From assembly GCA_020634565.1 (NCBI GenBank), contig JACKBN010000001.1, forward strand, positions 1 to 64,000: DNA of 64,000 bases. The letters are read 5' to 3'. This DNA is from Ardenticatenaceae bacterium. GTDB taxonomy: Bacteria; Chloroflexota; Anaerolineae; Promineifilales; Promineifilaceae. Below, in pieces: positions 35,690-45,480 of this stretch. Numbering within the stretch: position 1 is the first letter of the stretch; every line of letters begins with the position of its first letter. Below the pieces are notes generated by a model. The model was not told the origin of the DNA. It was given only the letters and a program-made list of their open reading frames with translations, and made no database searches. The position numbers were made by a program, and so were the translations under genes.

Positions 35690-38203
35690 ATGCTAAACCG
35701 AATTCGTAAAGCCTTTAGGCCACCCAAGATTGAAGCCCTGCCGTTGACCCTTTCACTAGACCAAAATGAAGCTGGGCAGCATGTAGTCCGCGCCACAATG
35801 CGTATTGATGGACAAGAACAGCCTGTCGAAAAAATCTCACCCTTGTTGCAGTATGGTTTTCAACATGTGCATGAGTCGGAAAGCCAGACGGTCATTTATC
35901 GGCTTACGCCCCAGGATCAGCAAATGCTGCTCGCGCTCAACAGTTTGAATCCACAAAACAAAGGGGATCACCTTGTTTTTGACATCAAACCGACTATTCT
36001 GGCCTACCTGCGCACCAAGGAAAATGTGGCAGAATCGGCTGTTTCCCAATGGACAAAAATCAGCGACAAACCACTGCAGCCTACAGCTACCGTGGATTAT
36101 AAGCCGGATGAGGGCATGCAGATACGTGTTGGCTACAAGCTGCCGGATGAAGAAACCGTTATTCCCATAGAAGAGTTGAAAGAAACGGCCGATCCCGATT
36201 ACGTAAAAATTGGACATACATTTGTGCCCCGGCCAAAATCGTTGAGTGATCGGGCAAAAGCGTGGTTGGAAGGGCCGTTTCAACGAGTAGCGCCAAACCA
36301 TATCCCCGAATTTTTCCAGCGGGACTTGGTGTTACTGCGTAAAGAATTCTCAGCAGTGCTTACCGATCTGGCCAGCCAAATTCAGATCATCGACAAACCC
36401 TTAAAACCAGTGGTAAAGGTGGACAAAAATGAGAAAGGGTGGCTCGATTTTACGGTAACATACGAAGCGTCTGGTGTAACCTTGCCGCACGATTTATTGG
36501 TAAAGCAGCAGGAACGGCCGTATATCCAACCAGACCCGTTCACCTGGGTGAAGAACGACCCAAAAGCAATTCAAAAAACGGAGAAACAACTGCAGGAGCT
36601 AGATGCCCTCGTTACCGAACAGGGGTATCGTACGGCCGTTTCGCAGTTTGCTTCTTTGGAAGAGTTCATTAAGAGCATCGGTGGTCGGCCGGAGTTGAGC
36701 GCTGCCTACCAGGCATTTTTGGACCAAATCACTGGATTTGCCCCCAATGAGCAGTTCCGCCTTTCATCCCGGGCAGAGGCAGAGTTGGCCATGATTGATA
36801 TTCGGTTACGGCCATACCAACGAGGAGGCATTCATTGGCTGGACTGGCTAAATCAGAATCATCTCCATGGACTTCTAGCTGATGACATGGGGTTGGGTAA
36901 AACATTACAAGCCATTTGTACCCTGCGGCTAGCCTATGAACGTTCACACACCCGTGAACACAGCCTGATTTTGGCTCCAAAATCGGTACTGCACCACTGG
37001 CAGCGGGAAATCGAACGCTTTTATCCAAGCATCCGCGTTTATCAATATCACGGCAGCCAGCGACGTTCAGATCTCTTCCAAGCCTTGGAACCTATTGTTT
37101 TTATTTCCACCTACGCCACCATTGCCAATGACATTGATAAAGTCAGCCAGGTGCCTTTCTTTTACGTCATTCTGGATGAAGCCACCAAAATTAAAAACAG
37201 CAGTGCACGCCGCACCCAGGCGGTAAAAAGCCTGAACGCGGCCCATCGGCTGGCGCTGAGCGGCACGCCCGTTGAAAACCGACCGGCAGAGCTATGGTCC
37301 CTGTTTGACTTTCTGATGCGGGGCCACCTGGGCAAACAGGGTACCTTCGCCCGGCTCTTTGAGGAGAAAATAAATGCAGGAGACAATAAAGCGTCTGAAC
37401 AGCTAGGCCGCCGCATAAAGCCCTTTATGCTCCGACGGAAAAAGGAAGAGGTGGCCAAAGATCTGCCGGACAAAATTCATATGGATGAATGGTGCCCCCT
37501 CTCACCTGAGCAACGTGCCCTTTATGGGGGCTTACAAGATGAAGTGCAGCGACTTCGCAGAGCGATCCAACGAGGTGAAACGGTTAACTATACCAGCAGC
37601 ATCTTGCCTGTCCTCACCAAGCTAAAGCAAATCTGTGACCATCCAGCTCTGGTGACTGGAGAGAAACCGGTGACAAAGATAGACGGCCGTTCCGAAAAAT
37701 TCGATCTCATTCTAGCCAAAATTGAGGAAATCGTTGGTGAAGGTGAACAGGTTGTGCTCTTCAGCCACTTTCTGGGCATGCTCAGCCTCCTGCAAGCGAG
37801 TTTGAACCAGCGTCAGATTAGCTACATTCGGATCGATGGCAGCACCAACAACCGTCAAGCATTGATTGACTCTTTCAACGCGGGCAAGGCGCAAGTAGCT
37901 TTATGCAGTATCCAAGCAACCGGCTACGGTATTAATTTGACCGCTGCTAACCACGTCATTCATGCAGATCGCTGGTGGAACCCAGCCACAGAGGACCAGG
38001 CCACCGACCGCGTGCACCGCATTGGGCAGGATAAAACCGTATATGTGTATCGCATCATGGTAGAAGGCACGCTGGAGGAAAAGATTGACAAGCTGCTAGC
38101 CAACAAGCGTGTCATGGCGGACGAAATTGTGGATGCAGCCAGAGCAGGTGAGCGGCGCTGGACACGGGAAGAGTTGCTGGCATTGTTGCAACCCCTGGAT
38201 TGA
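35690..38203 (+). CDS. SNF2-family helicase-like ATPase
   Basis: An 837-residue Swi2/Snf2-type ATPase that moves along double-stranded DNA or remodels bound protein. The motor starts near residue 372 (LRPYQRGGIHWLDWL), with DDMGLGKT near 396-404 and DEATKIKN (a DEAT instead of DEAH/DEAQ box) near 494. Also visible are LSGTPVENRPAELWSLFDF, the second-lobe motifs SHFLGML and IDGSTNNRQ, and DRWWNPATEDQATDRVHRIG. The first ~350 residues are an unclassified beta-rich region with repeated KPxxxVxxxxxxG-like units. Partner of the membrane HhH/SH3 gene. SNF2 ATPases are common in defence islands; no known system with this partner comes to mind. Confidence 0.88.
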   Translation: MLNRIRKAFRPPKIEALPLTLSLDQNEAGQHVVRATMRIDGQEQPVEKISPLLQYGFQHVHESESQTVIYRLTPQDQQMLLALNSLNPQNKGDHLVFDIKPTILAYLRTKENVAESAVSQWTKISDKPLQPTATVDYKPDEGMQIRVGYKLPDEETVIPIEELKETADPDYVKIGHTFVPRPKSLSDRAKAWLEGPFQRVAPNHIPEFFQRDLVLLRKEFSAVLTDLASQIQIIDKPLKPVVKVDKNEKGWLDFTVTYEASGVTLPHDLLVKQQERPYIQPDPFTWVKNDPKAIQKTEKQLQELDALVTEQGYRTAVSQFASLEEFIKSIGGRPELSAAYQAFLDQITGFAPNEQFRLSSRAEAELAMIDIRLRPYQRGGIHWLDWLNQNHLHGLLADDMGLGKTLQAICTLRLAYERSHTREHSLILAPKSVLHHWQREIERFYPSIRVYQYHGSQRRSDLFQALEPIVFISTYATIANDIDKVSQVPFFYVILDEATKIKNSSARRTQAVKSLNAAHRLALSGTPVENRPAELWSLFDFLMRGHLGKQGTFARLFEEKINAGDNKASEQLGRRIKPFMLRRKKEEVAKDLPDKIHMDEWCPLSPEQRALYGGLQDEVQRLRRAIQRGETVNYTSSILPVLTKLKQICDHPALVTGEKPVTKIDGRSEKFDLILAKIEEIVGEGEQVVLFSHFLGMLSLLQASLNQRQISYIRIDGSTNNRQALIDSFNAGKAQVALCSIQATGYGINLTAANHVIHADRWWNPATEDQATDRVHRIGQDKTVYVYRIMVEGTLEEKIDKLLANKRVMADEIVDAARAGERRWTREELLALLQPLD

Positions 38204-38295
38204 GATTTGTCTTTTTCGGTAGGTGGGCATATTTCTCAGCACAATCTGAGGATCACATGTGGCTCCCAGGATGCCTGCTCTTTCGCTCTGAAGCA

Positions 38296-41200
38296 CTACG
38301 CTGGAACTGGGGGTAAATCAGAAAAATTTTCCCCACCATAGTTAGTCAGCGTGAACAACACTTTGAGCAGTTGTCCAGGTGCATCAGGAAAGACGCGGAA
38401 GTCGAGATTGCGATAAACATCTTGCTCTTCCTCAGAAATATTAGCACCTGCCATCCAGATGAGTCCGCTGGCTGTCGCTGGTTGACAATATTGATAAGCC
38501 GACATCAGTTCATCTTCTGAGGGGTAGAGCATGAGTAGGAAAGTCCCGTTCTGCACGGCCGTTGCCAGTTGCTGCCACAATTCAGTAATCCGTTTCACAG
38601 TCTGCAGTTGGCGATAATCAGACTCCGTCAAGGGTAACATGTATGGTGTTATTTCATCTTCTTTGATGTTAAGGGAACCGAAAAGCTTGTGGATCGGCAT
38701 AGTCGCGTCCGCAACTTTCATTTCATTGGCTTGTAGCTGAATCGTATAAGATATGCCTTCTTCCTCGTAAGCCTGCTCCAGGTAAGTATGTTGATTAGTG
38801 GTATATACGGCTTTCCAAGGCAGTTTGGCGGTGGTTAGATACATGGACGGCCGTTTCTCTGGGGCAAAATAATCCAAATGCTTCTGGATTAATCGCAGGC
38901 GGCTGCTGGTTCGGTTGAGGTACAAGGCAAACAGCTTGGTCGGTCGGTCACTACTAGAAGCTAGAATATCAACTTCTTTCATAAGTTGCAGGGCCAGTTC
39001 CTGATTGTTAGGCCAGTCGTCGTTATGGGGAACGGCCGTGCCGATAAACAAAATCACGTTTCCTTTAGCTACATTTTCAGCCAAGAAGCGCTGCTGGGCC
39101 GTCGCCAGCATGAGGGCGGGGGCAAAAAAGCTGCTGTCTTCGGCAAAGGTGGCCTGGCTCACCGGTACCGGTTCGCGATACATATCCACGACGCGGTTGG
39201 CAGACGGCCGTCCCGCCAGCATGTCCAGCTCTTCACACATCATCACAGCCGAATGCATTGCTTGCAATTTGCGATTTTCTGAAATGTGGCGTAGCCGCAC
39301 CACGTTGAGCGTGCCCATGAGCTGGCTTAGCAAATATTCCTTGCGCACCTCTTCCGTTTTGGTATTAAAGCCGCTGGCATATTTCAGGGCCATCTGGCGC
39401 AGCGCATGAATCACCTGTGCCGCCTTGCGTGCATCTCTGGAAAATGAAGGGGGCAAGATGGGTAACTGGCCTTTTCTGCCCGCTTCTAATAACGCTTCTT
39501 CCAAATGCAGAAAATCTGTCAGGCTCAGTAAGGACATGAGCCGATATTTGATGTCCGTTTCCAGAATGACAAAATCGCGCAGATTGTGGCTTTTGTAGGT
39601 GCGATAGAAGTCGATGAGCCAACATTTGCCTGCTTCATCTACCATAATGTTGCGTCCCGTCAAATCGCCGTGGGTGATGCATTTGTGAACCTGAAACACA
39701 CACTCTGTCTGGTGCCTGTCCAGCCAGGCAATCGGATTGAGCACCGGCTTTTCGCCGGGCGTGAACTGAATCATTTCTGCGTCTGGGTTCAGCTCTGGCA
39801 GGACGATTTGGATATGGCCGATTAACTTTTTGCGGTCGAGCTGAAACGCTTCGTAGTAAAGAGAGGGCACATCGGTTAGGGTGCGCTCGGGATTGTCAAA
39901 CCAGTAATGGTATGTTTGGTTGAACAACGCTTTGAGGCTGTCAATAATCTTATTTGGCTCACTGCGCAGGTAAAATTCGTCAAACTCTTTAAGGGCCACG
40001 CCCTGACTTTCAGCAAAAGTATAGAGCAGGACTCCCAGATGGCGTGTGTACCGCACATCGGCCTGGGCGATGCTATTTCCAGTAAGATGCATTTCGATGT
40101 TGGCTTTATAGTTGCGCCGTTCCGTTTCTACTTTGTCTTTACGGCCCACTTTGGCCACGTAGGCACGTCCTCTACCTTCGTTCCAGTTTGGTATTACATG
40201 AACGATGGCCGCACCGGTCAACCCTGGTTTCAGTTTGCTCACGAACAAATTACGAGCATCCACAAAGAGACGGCCGAACAGGTCGCGCACTTGAGGGGCG
40301 AGTAATTTGGTAGACGGCCGTTCCGCCATGGACCAGTTCACATCTTCCGCCACCTCTTCCAGCACGTTCAGCGAATTACTCACATACTCCAGCTGAAAGT
40401 TGATGCGAATTTTCTCTTCTTCCAGCTCTTTGATGGTATTAACCAATTTTCTTAAGTAACCCGCTTCTTTGATAATGAGCCGATCAGCCTTCAAATCCCA
40501 CGCTCTTAAAATAAAATCAGGATGGGCGGTCATGACAATCGTTGGCATTACCCCTCGCAGGTGCAGCGCCTCCACATCTTCTAAAAGCTTCAAACCGTCT
40601 GTATTGGCCTCGTCATCAACTAATCGCGCTTCTGTGATCATCAGGTGAAAATGCTCTGTTTCGAGGGCAATCTTTGCCTCAGCATACGAGGTAGCTAAAC
40701 GTACATGGTAAAATTTTTCTTCAAGCTCGTGTATGATTGGAATATAGGCATCCTCATCGACTTCAATAAGCAAAATACGCATTTGACCGTGTGCATCCTT
40801 AGTTGGCCTAACAAAAAGGTACTGAGATGCTACATGGGCCAGCTTATCACGAACGGCCGTCTGCATTTGACTTGTCAACAAAAAACGCAAACCAAGGTTG
40901 GCATCAATCATTTGCAGGATTACATCCATAACATTGGTTTCGCCGGAATATTGCAAGGCCGCATCCAAATCATCGACGAGAAAGACAATTGAGCCAGGAT
41001 AAATCCGTTCGTCGATTTCGGAAAAAGGTTTGATAAGCAATTGCGTAACGAGTTCATCAAGTTCGTATGCTTCGTGATTGTCAATAATGGATTGAAGATA
41101 GGCGAAGCTACTATCGCGACTGGCCCATTGAGTAGCAATGGATAAAATGAAGCTGCGTGGATGTAGTGTTTCTGGTCGTGAGGGTTGGCAAAAATACACG

Positions 41201-43974
41201 GCGCTGGTGCTAATTGGCGCTAGGGCATGCAAGTTGTTGGGAGGCTGGCTGTCGCCTCTAAAGTACCGAGCTAATAGGGAGGCTACCGTCGTTTTGCCGC
41301 TGCTTCTTTCTCCAGTAATTACCATTACACGGTCTGCATCGGTAGTGTTAAGCCAATCAGAAACGGCCGTTAACGTTGCTAAATGATAGTTTTCGGTAAC
41401 ACCTTGCAGTTGCCAGTTAATAATCTCAGCAACATCTTGAATTTGGGGCTGGCCAATTAGAGCATCGTCTCTCAAAGAGACAGTGATTTCCCTGGAAAAG
41501 CCACTATCAGCATGGGCAACTTGGAACTGAATAGAAGAATCTGCATTGACTGAAACGGTGGCTTGGATTTCGATTTCACCTGAATAAACATCTGGATCAT
41601 CAATAACAACATCTGCAAGCAGCAAATTGTCACGCCCAAAAACCATTTCACCCTGGAATAGTTGGACTGCGATAAAGCCTAAACCAAGATGGTAACTTTG
41701 CCCGGTGGAAACAAGAGTTAACGGTTCGCTTTTTACAGGTAATACCTCCCCCTTCTCTAAAACAGTCGTTACATCAGAACCCGCTAAGGCAACACCCAAA
41801 GAAATCGGTAATGTGCGAGGGACTGGTTCATTTGCTGTGCGGCGGCGGACAATCGTATTAGAAAACAGGCTAGGTGCTGCGAATGCCAATGGGTTTTCAT
41901 CCCGTAGCAAAGCGCGACGGCCGTTTTGTATTGCTTCATCTAAGGGGATTCCTTGAGCAAAAGCGGGAAATACAGTGTGGATAAATCTAGCTACGACCGT
42001 ATTTTCAACGGGAAATTGCCAGCAAACCACATTGGATGCGTGTTTTTCCGCCAAGACGGCCGCTACATCTTTCAGGCCTTTCAGCATTTGGGGTTGAGCA
42101 GACTCATCGCTCTGCAAAATTACAAGGGTTGGATCGTACTGGTTTATTTCCGAGGCAAGTTCCTTACCATCCAGCCAGAGATAGGCGGAGTCTTGCTTCT
42201 TCCCATCGCGGGCAGGTATGAGAGCGATTTCTCCGGTCGTTTCAAACTGTTGGGCATGGATAATCAAATGGACAACGTGGGGTTGCTGAGCCATCAGGCT
42301 CGCAAATTGCTCGTTAGTCGGTTTAATAAGTAATGGTAGCAAGGTGAAATTAGCCGGAGCCCGATTAGCAAGAATTTCATAAGCTTCCCAAATTGAATCA
42401 TAAAGAAGCGGAGAATCGTCGTGTGCCTGAGGACCAACGATTAGTGCAATTCGTATGGGTTCGCCGTATGGCAAGAAATATGTTTCAGGTATTGTTTCGG
42501 ATGGCAAGCGATTAAGCATCAATTCTGGTGCAGCAGCTAACCAGTTTGTACCAAAGCCTGTTCCCTCTGGTAAACAAAGAGATTCCCAAGGTAACAAGGT
42601 AACATCTTGCAAAAAATTATTGTCTATTTCTAATTCAATACGGACAAACGCATTTTCGTTTATTGCTTTTTCAAGAAAAATCAGAAAATCTACTCGCAAT
42701 GTGTCGTCGAAAAGAATATTGAAGAGTTGCTCACCCAATAAACGAAGTTGCTCAAGACTACTATGGCCACTTTCAATATTATTAAGCATTTCTGCAAATA
42801 TCATCGCAGAAGTCGGCGCATAATTTTCGACGATATCGGTAATGTCTGTCCAATCAACCGAGGGTTTGCTACGGTGACATGCTTGGAGAAGTTCATCAAG
42901 CGTGTCACGCCGATGAAAATATCGTATTAAGTCACGAATGAGGGAGGATTTGGTTCGAAAAGTTAAAAATTGGTCTTGCTCTAGGCCAAGGTCAGAGATT
43001 AACTCGTTCACCTCATCTCGTGAAAAGTTTTCGATTAATCTATGTTCTAATTCCTTACGGTCAATTGCATATGATTCTGGTACTTCAATTTCAATATTTT
43101 CCTCGGGTAAGGCAAGTTGCCCCATTTGCATAGATAAAGTGGTTCCACCAGTGTCAATTTGCTCAACGACAACAGTCGTCTCATCTTCTATTTTTATTCG
43201 ATAAGTGTAAGTTTTATCTTCTTGTTGGGACAATAGTTGGGCAACTTCAGATCGAACAGGCAAAGGAACAGAGCCAATGTGAAGTTCTCGGCTAGGGCCA
43301 AGCAACCGACGAAGTTGACGGATAGCATCTTGCTGGTAACCACGGTCAAATTTTGCAAGCCCTTCACCGAATGTTTGTAAACGGTCGAAGTTAACCAATG
43401 TATCTACTTTCGTGGGCACCCAATCCAGATTAAGCGGTTCGCTGAAGATTTCGAGTAGGTCTGCCAAACGCACCGTCTCGGCTTCACCAGGCTGTTGACT
43501 GTACTGCCCAGCCAAATTCTCCAGCAGACGGTCTGGCTCCGTATACGCCTGGGCGGCCCAAACCTGGGCCTGCGCAAATTGGCGCAGGCTAGGAATATCG
43601 CTTTGTATATATTGGCTGGCGTAATGCTGAATAAACTGGCCGAGGCGCAATATGTACTCTGGACCAAACCGCTCATCCTCGGCCATCCGGTTGAGAAGTT
43701 CCTGGCGAACGGCCGTTTCCATCACATACGTCTCATGCCGAATTTCCCGACAAAGAGGCGATAATATGAGATCAGCAACGGTGACCCACTGCATGTTCAG
43801 CGGCTGGCCTTCTGCATCTGAACGAAAATTGGCCCAAATCAGATAAAGCAAATCGGGCGTGAGCGCCAGCGGCAGGGCAGCATGGTAGGCCATCTCCAGA
43901 TGCCCGTGTTTCGTACCAAAACGGTTAATGAAGCGATCTATGGGATTGTCATTCAAACCGAATAAATCATCCAT
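38296..43974 (-). CDS. Giant multidomain conflict protein (EAD1, dead CHAT, Hsp70-SBD, NTPase, kinase-like, SIR2-like)
   Basis: An 1892-residue protein, last gene of the MoxR-vWA-CHAT operon. In order: helical region ~1-250 (LALTPDLLYLIWANF, VADLILSPLCRE); EAD1 ~305-375; CHAT-like ~440-710 with His573 kept (HLIIHA) but the cysteine position occupied by Asp623 (LQSDES). Then an Hsp70 substrate-binding beta domain ~718-832 (PISLGVALAG, LPVKSEPL, AVQLFQGE, VSVNADSSIQFQVAHADSG). Then a P-loop NTPase (GERSSGKT 888-895; FLVDDLD 998-1004) and a receiver-like fold 1065-1180 with Glu1115 where phosphoacceptor Asp is expected. Then an APH/kinase-like domain (Lys1275, HGDLTGRN 1435-1442, LIDF with Asp1455) and SIR2-like 1636-1780 (FIGTAV; KLFGSL with Phe in place of the usual His). 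AGGTGG precedes the ATG. The kinase-like part resembles ternary-complex-associated domains. Domain calls are by eye. Confidence 0.8.
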   Translation of the reverse strand: MDDLFGLNDNPIDRFINRFGTKHGHLEMAYHAALPLALTPDLLYLIWANFRSDAEGQPLNMQWVTVADLILSPLCREIRHETYVMETAVRQELLNRMAEDERFGPEYILRLGQFIQHYASQYIQSDIPSLRQFAQAQVWAAQAYTEPDRLLENLAGQYSQQPGEAETVRLADLLEIFSEPLNLDWVPTKVDTLVNFDRLQTFGEGLAKFDRGYQQDAIRQLRRLLGPSRELHIGSVPLPVRSEVAQLLSQQEDKTYTYRIKIEDETTVVVEQIDTGGTTLSMQMGQLALPEENIEIEVPESYAIDRKELEHRLIENFSRDEVNELISDLGLEQDQFLTFRTKSSLIRDLIRYFHRRDTLDELLQACHRSKPSVDWTDITDIVENYAPTSAMIFAEMLNNIESGHSSLEQLRLLGEQLFNILFDDTLRVDFLIFLEKAINENAFVRIELEIDNNFLQDVTLLPWESLCLPEGTGFGTNWLAAAPELMLNRLPSETIPETYFLPYGEPIRIALIVGPQAHDDSPLLYDSIWEAYEILANRAPANFTLLPLLIKPTNEQFASLMAQQPHVVHLIIHAQQFETTGEIALIPARDGKKQDSAYLWLDGKELASEINQYDPTLVILQSDESAQPQMLKGLKDVAAVLAEKHASNVVCWQFPVENTVVARFIHTVFPAFAQGIPLDEAIQNGRRALLRDENPLAFAAPSLFSNTIVRRRTANEPVPRTLPISLGVALAGSDVTTVLEKGEVLPVKSEPLTLVSTGQSYHLGLGFIAVQLFQGEMVFGRDNLLLADVVIDDPDVYSGEIEIQATVSVNADSSIQFQVAHADSGFSREITVSLRDDALIGQPQIQDVAEIINWQLQGVTENYHLATLTAVSDWLNTTDADRVMVITGERSSGKTTVASLLARYFRGDSQPPNNLHALAPISTSAVYFCQPSRPETLHPRSFILSIATQWASRDSSFAYLQSIIDNHEAYELDELVTQLLIKPFSEIDERIYPGSIVFLVDDLDAALQYSGETNVMDVILQMIDANLGLRFLLTSQMQTAVRDKLAHVASQYLFVRPTKDAHGQMRILLIEVDEDAYIPIIHELEEKFYHVRLATSYAEAKIALETEHFHLMITEARLVDDEANTDGLKLLEDVEALHLRGVMPTIVMTAHPDFILRAWDLKADRLIIKEAGYLRKLVNTIKELEEEKIRINFQLEYVSNSLNVLEEVAEDVNWSMAERPSTKLLAPQVRDLFGRLFVDARNLFVSKLKPGLTGAAIVHVIPNWNEGRGRAYVAKVGRKDKVETERRNYKANIEMHLTGNSIAQADVRYTRHLGVLLYTFAESQGVALKEFDEFYLRSEPNKIIDSLKALFNQTYHYWFDNPERTLTDVPSLYYEAFQLDRKKLIGHIQIVLPELNPDAEMIQFTPGEKPVLNPIAWLDRHQTECVFQVHKCITHGDLTGRNIMVDEAGKCWLIDFYRTYKSHNLRDFVILETDIKYRLMSLLSLTDFLHLEEALLEAGRKGQLPILPPSFSRDARKAAQVIHALRQMALKYASGFNTKTEEVRKEYLLSQLMGTLNVVRLRHISENRKLQAMHSAVMMCEELDMLAGRPSANRVVDMYREPVPVSQATFAEDSSFFAPALMLATAQQRFLAENVAKGNVILFIGTAVPHNDDWPNNQELALQLMKEVDILASSSDRPTKLFALYLNRTSSRLRLIQKHLDYFAPEKRPSMYLTTAKLPWKAVYTTNQHTYLEQAYEEEGISYTIQLQANEMKVADATMPIHKLFGSLNIKEDEITPYMLPLTESDYRQLQTVKRITELWQQLATAVQNGTFLLMLYPSEDELMSAYQYCQPATASGLIWMAGANISEEEQDVYRNLDFRVFPDAPGQLLKVLFTLTNYGGENFSDLPPVPA

Positions 43975-44055
43975 TTAACCACCTAATCAAGCTCGCCAAC
44001 ATAAGCCTAGTAACTGAACAAGCTGTACTCTAATCGCGACAAATCTCTCCAACGC

Positions 44056-45480
44056 TCAAACCTTGCCTTTCAAGCCGTCAATGGCCCGGTATAAGCCATC
44101 TCGCTCCATGCTGACCATTGGCACCAACTCCGCAATGGCCGTGGCGCTGTTTTCAAATTTCTCTAGCAAGTTCAAGGCTTCCAGCTGATCCCCGTCCCAA
44201 CGCTCTTCAGGCATTGGATTAAGCCAGATGATGTTTTTCACCCCCAGGCTGCGCAGCTGGTACAAAAACAGGTGCGTGGCTTCAATGCGGTTTTCATCCC
44301 AGCTGCTGCGAGCCGCACCGCCGTCGCTAAAAATGAGGACGCTGGTGTAGGCCAGATCAAACTCATGCAGAATTTCGCTAATGGTACGGCCGTACAACCC
44401 TTGCGGATGCCTGGTTACGGAATGTTCGCGATACAGGTCAGTGATGAGGCGATTGTCACGAACTGCCGTTGGGCAATCGTGGAAATAATAGATTTGCACC
44501 TGCCCTAAATTCCCAGCGCTCAATACCGTTTCCTCCAAACGACGTGACAGCAGATGAAACGGAGCCATGGAGCCATTTTGGTCAATGAGCAGTAGGAGAG
44601 CCGCTTTATTGGTACGGCGCGGGCGCAAAACAGGCGTCAAGAAAAAGCCATCTTCGGTAATGCGGCGCACCGTGGCGGGAATGTCTATCTCGGCGGGTGG
44701 CCCTTGGCGGACCTGGCGACGCAGGTAGCGCCACCCTTGCTTCAGTTGGCGACGCGTGACGGGCAAATAATCTGTTGAAAGCAAAAAACGCTGATAAGCA
44801 AGCTCTCGATCCTGCGTCTCAAAGGTGCGACTGGGAGCAGAATCCATCATTTGTTCGGCCGTTTCCCGAGCGACATCTTCCGCTTCCGGTTTTTGTGTTT
44901 GTTCAGCCTTATCCCGTGAATCTTGTGGGGCTATCTCTGGCTCCACCTTTTTCTGCTCACGTGGTTTTTCGTCCTGGACAGGTTTTTCAATTTGCCCTTC
45001 TTGCTCTCTCTCAATCATTTCTTCTGGTAATTCCAGGCTTGTCTGTTTAGCAATTAGGTCAAAATGATGGGCTAATATTTCTTGCTCAATGGGGGATTTA
45101 GCCCAAAGCAGCTGGCAAAGCGCCTTCAACTCTTCAACATCCGTGCGGGCTTGTGCGCCAAAATCGGCTTGCAATGCTTCCAACAGCAGCATGAATTCCC
45201 CAACACCCAGTGCCCATTCTGTCTGGCGGCGCAGCGTATCAAACAGTTTGGTCAGCAAAATTAACAGCCTGCTGGCAGCAACGGCTTCGCGAACGGCCGT
45301 CCAAGCTTCCTCTGAAAATGAGGGCTGTAATTCTGCAAGCAACTTTGCTGCTTCCGCTTCATTCCGATTATGCAGCAAGGCAGGTAGCAACAACCGGGAG
45401 GCTCCCGGTGCATATAGCCCATCTACTGCTTGCAGTCGAGCTAAAAATGTTGCGGCCTGTTGGCTAAAATCAGTCATCAT
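44056..45480 (-). CDS. vWA-domain protein of ternary conflict operon
   Basis: A 474-residue protein with a helical N-terminal half (AAKLLAELQPSFSEEAW and similar repeats), a charged low-complexity linker (~155-215), and a C-terminal von Willebrand factor A domain. Its metal-ion site is LIDQNGSMAP (Asp300, Ser304), with a conserved Thr366 in GRTISEIL and Asp386 in FSDGGAA. In the known MoxR-vWA partnership the vWA protein works as a metal-dependent adaptor remodelled by the MoxR ATPase. Its start overlaps the MoxR stop by 11 bases, so the two are coupled. Confidence 0.88.
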   Translation of the reverse strand: MMTDFSQQAATFLARLQAVDGLYAPGASRLLLPALLHNRNEAEAAKLLAELQPSFSEEAWTAVREAVAASRLLILLTKLFDTLRRQTEWALGVGEFMLLLEALQADFGAQARTDVEELKALCQLLWAKSPIEQEILAHHFDLIAKQTSLELPEEMIEREQEGQIEKPVQDEKPREQKKVEPEIAPQDSRDKAEQTQKPEAEDVARETAEQMMDSAPSRTFETQDRELAYQRFLLSTDYLPVTRRQLKQGWRYLRRQVRQGPPAEIDIPATVRRITEDGFFLTPVLRPRRTNKAALLLLIDQNGSMAPFHLLSRRLEETVLSAGNLGQVQIYYFHDCPTAVRDNRLITDLYREHSVTRHPQGLYGRTISEILHEFDLAYTSVLIFSDGGAARSSWDENRIEATHLFLYQLRSLGVKNIIWLNPMPEERWDGDQLEALNLLEKFENSATAIAELVPMVSMERDGLYRAIDGLKGKV

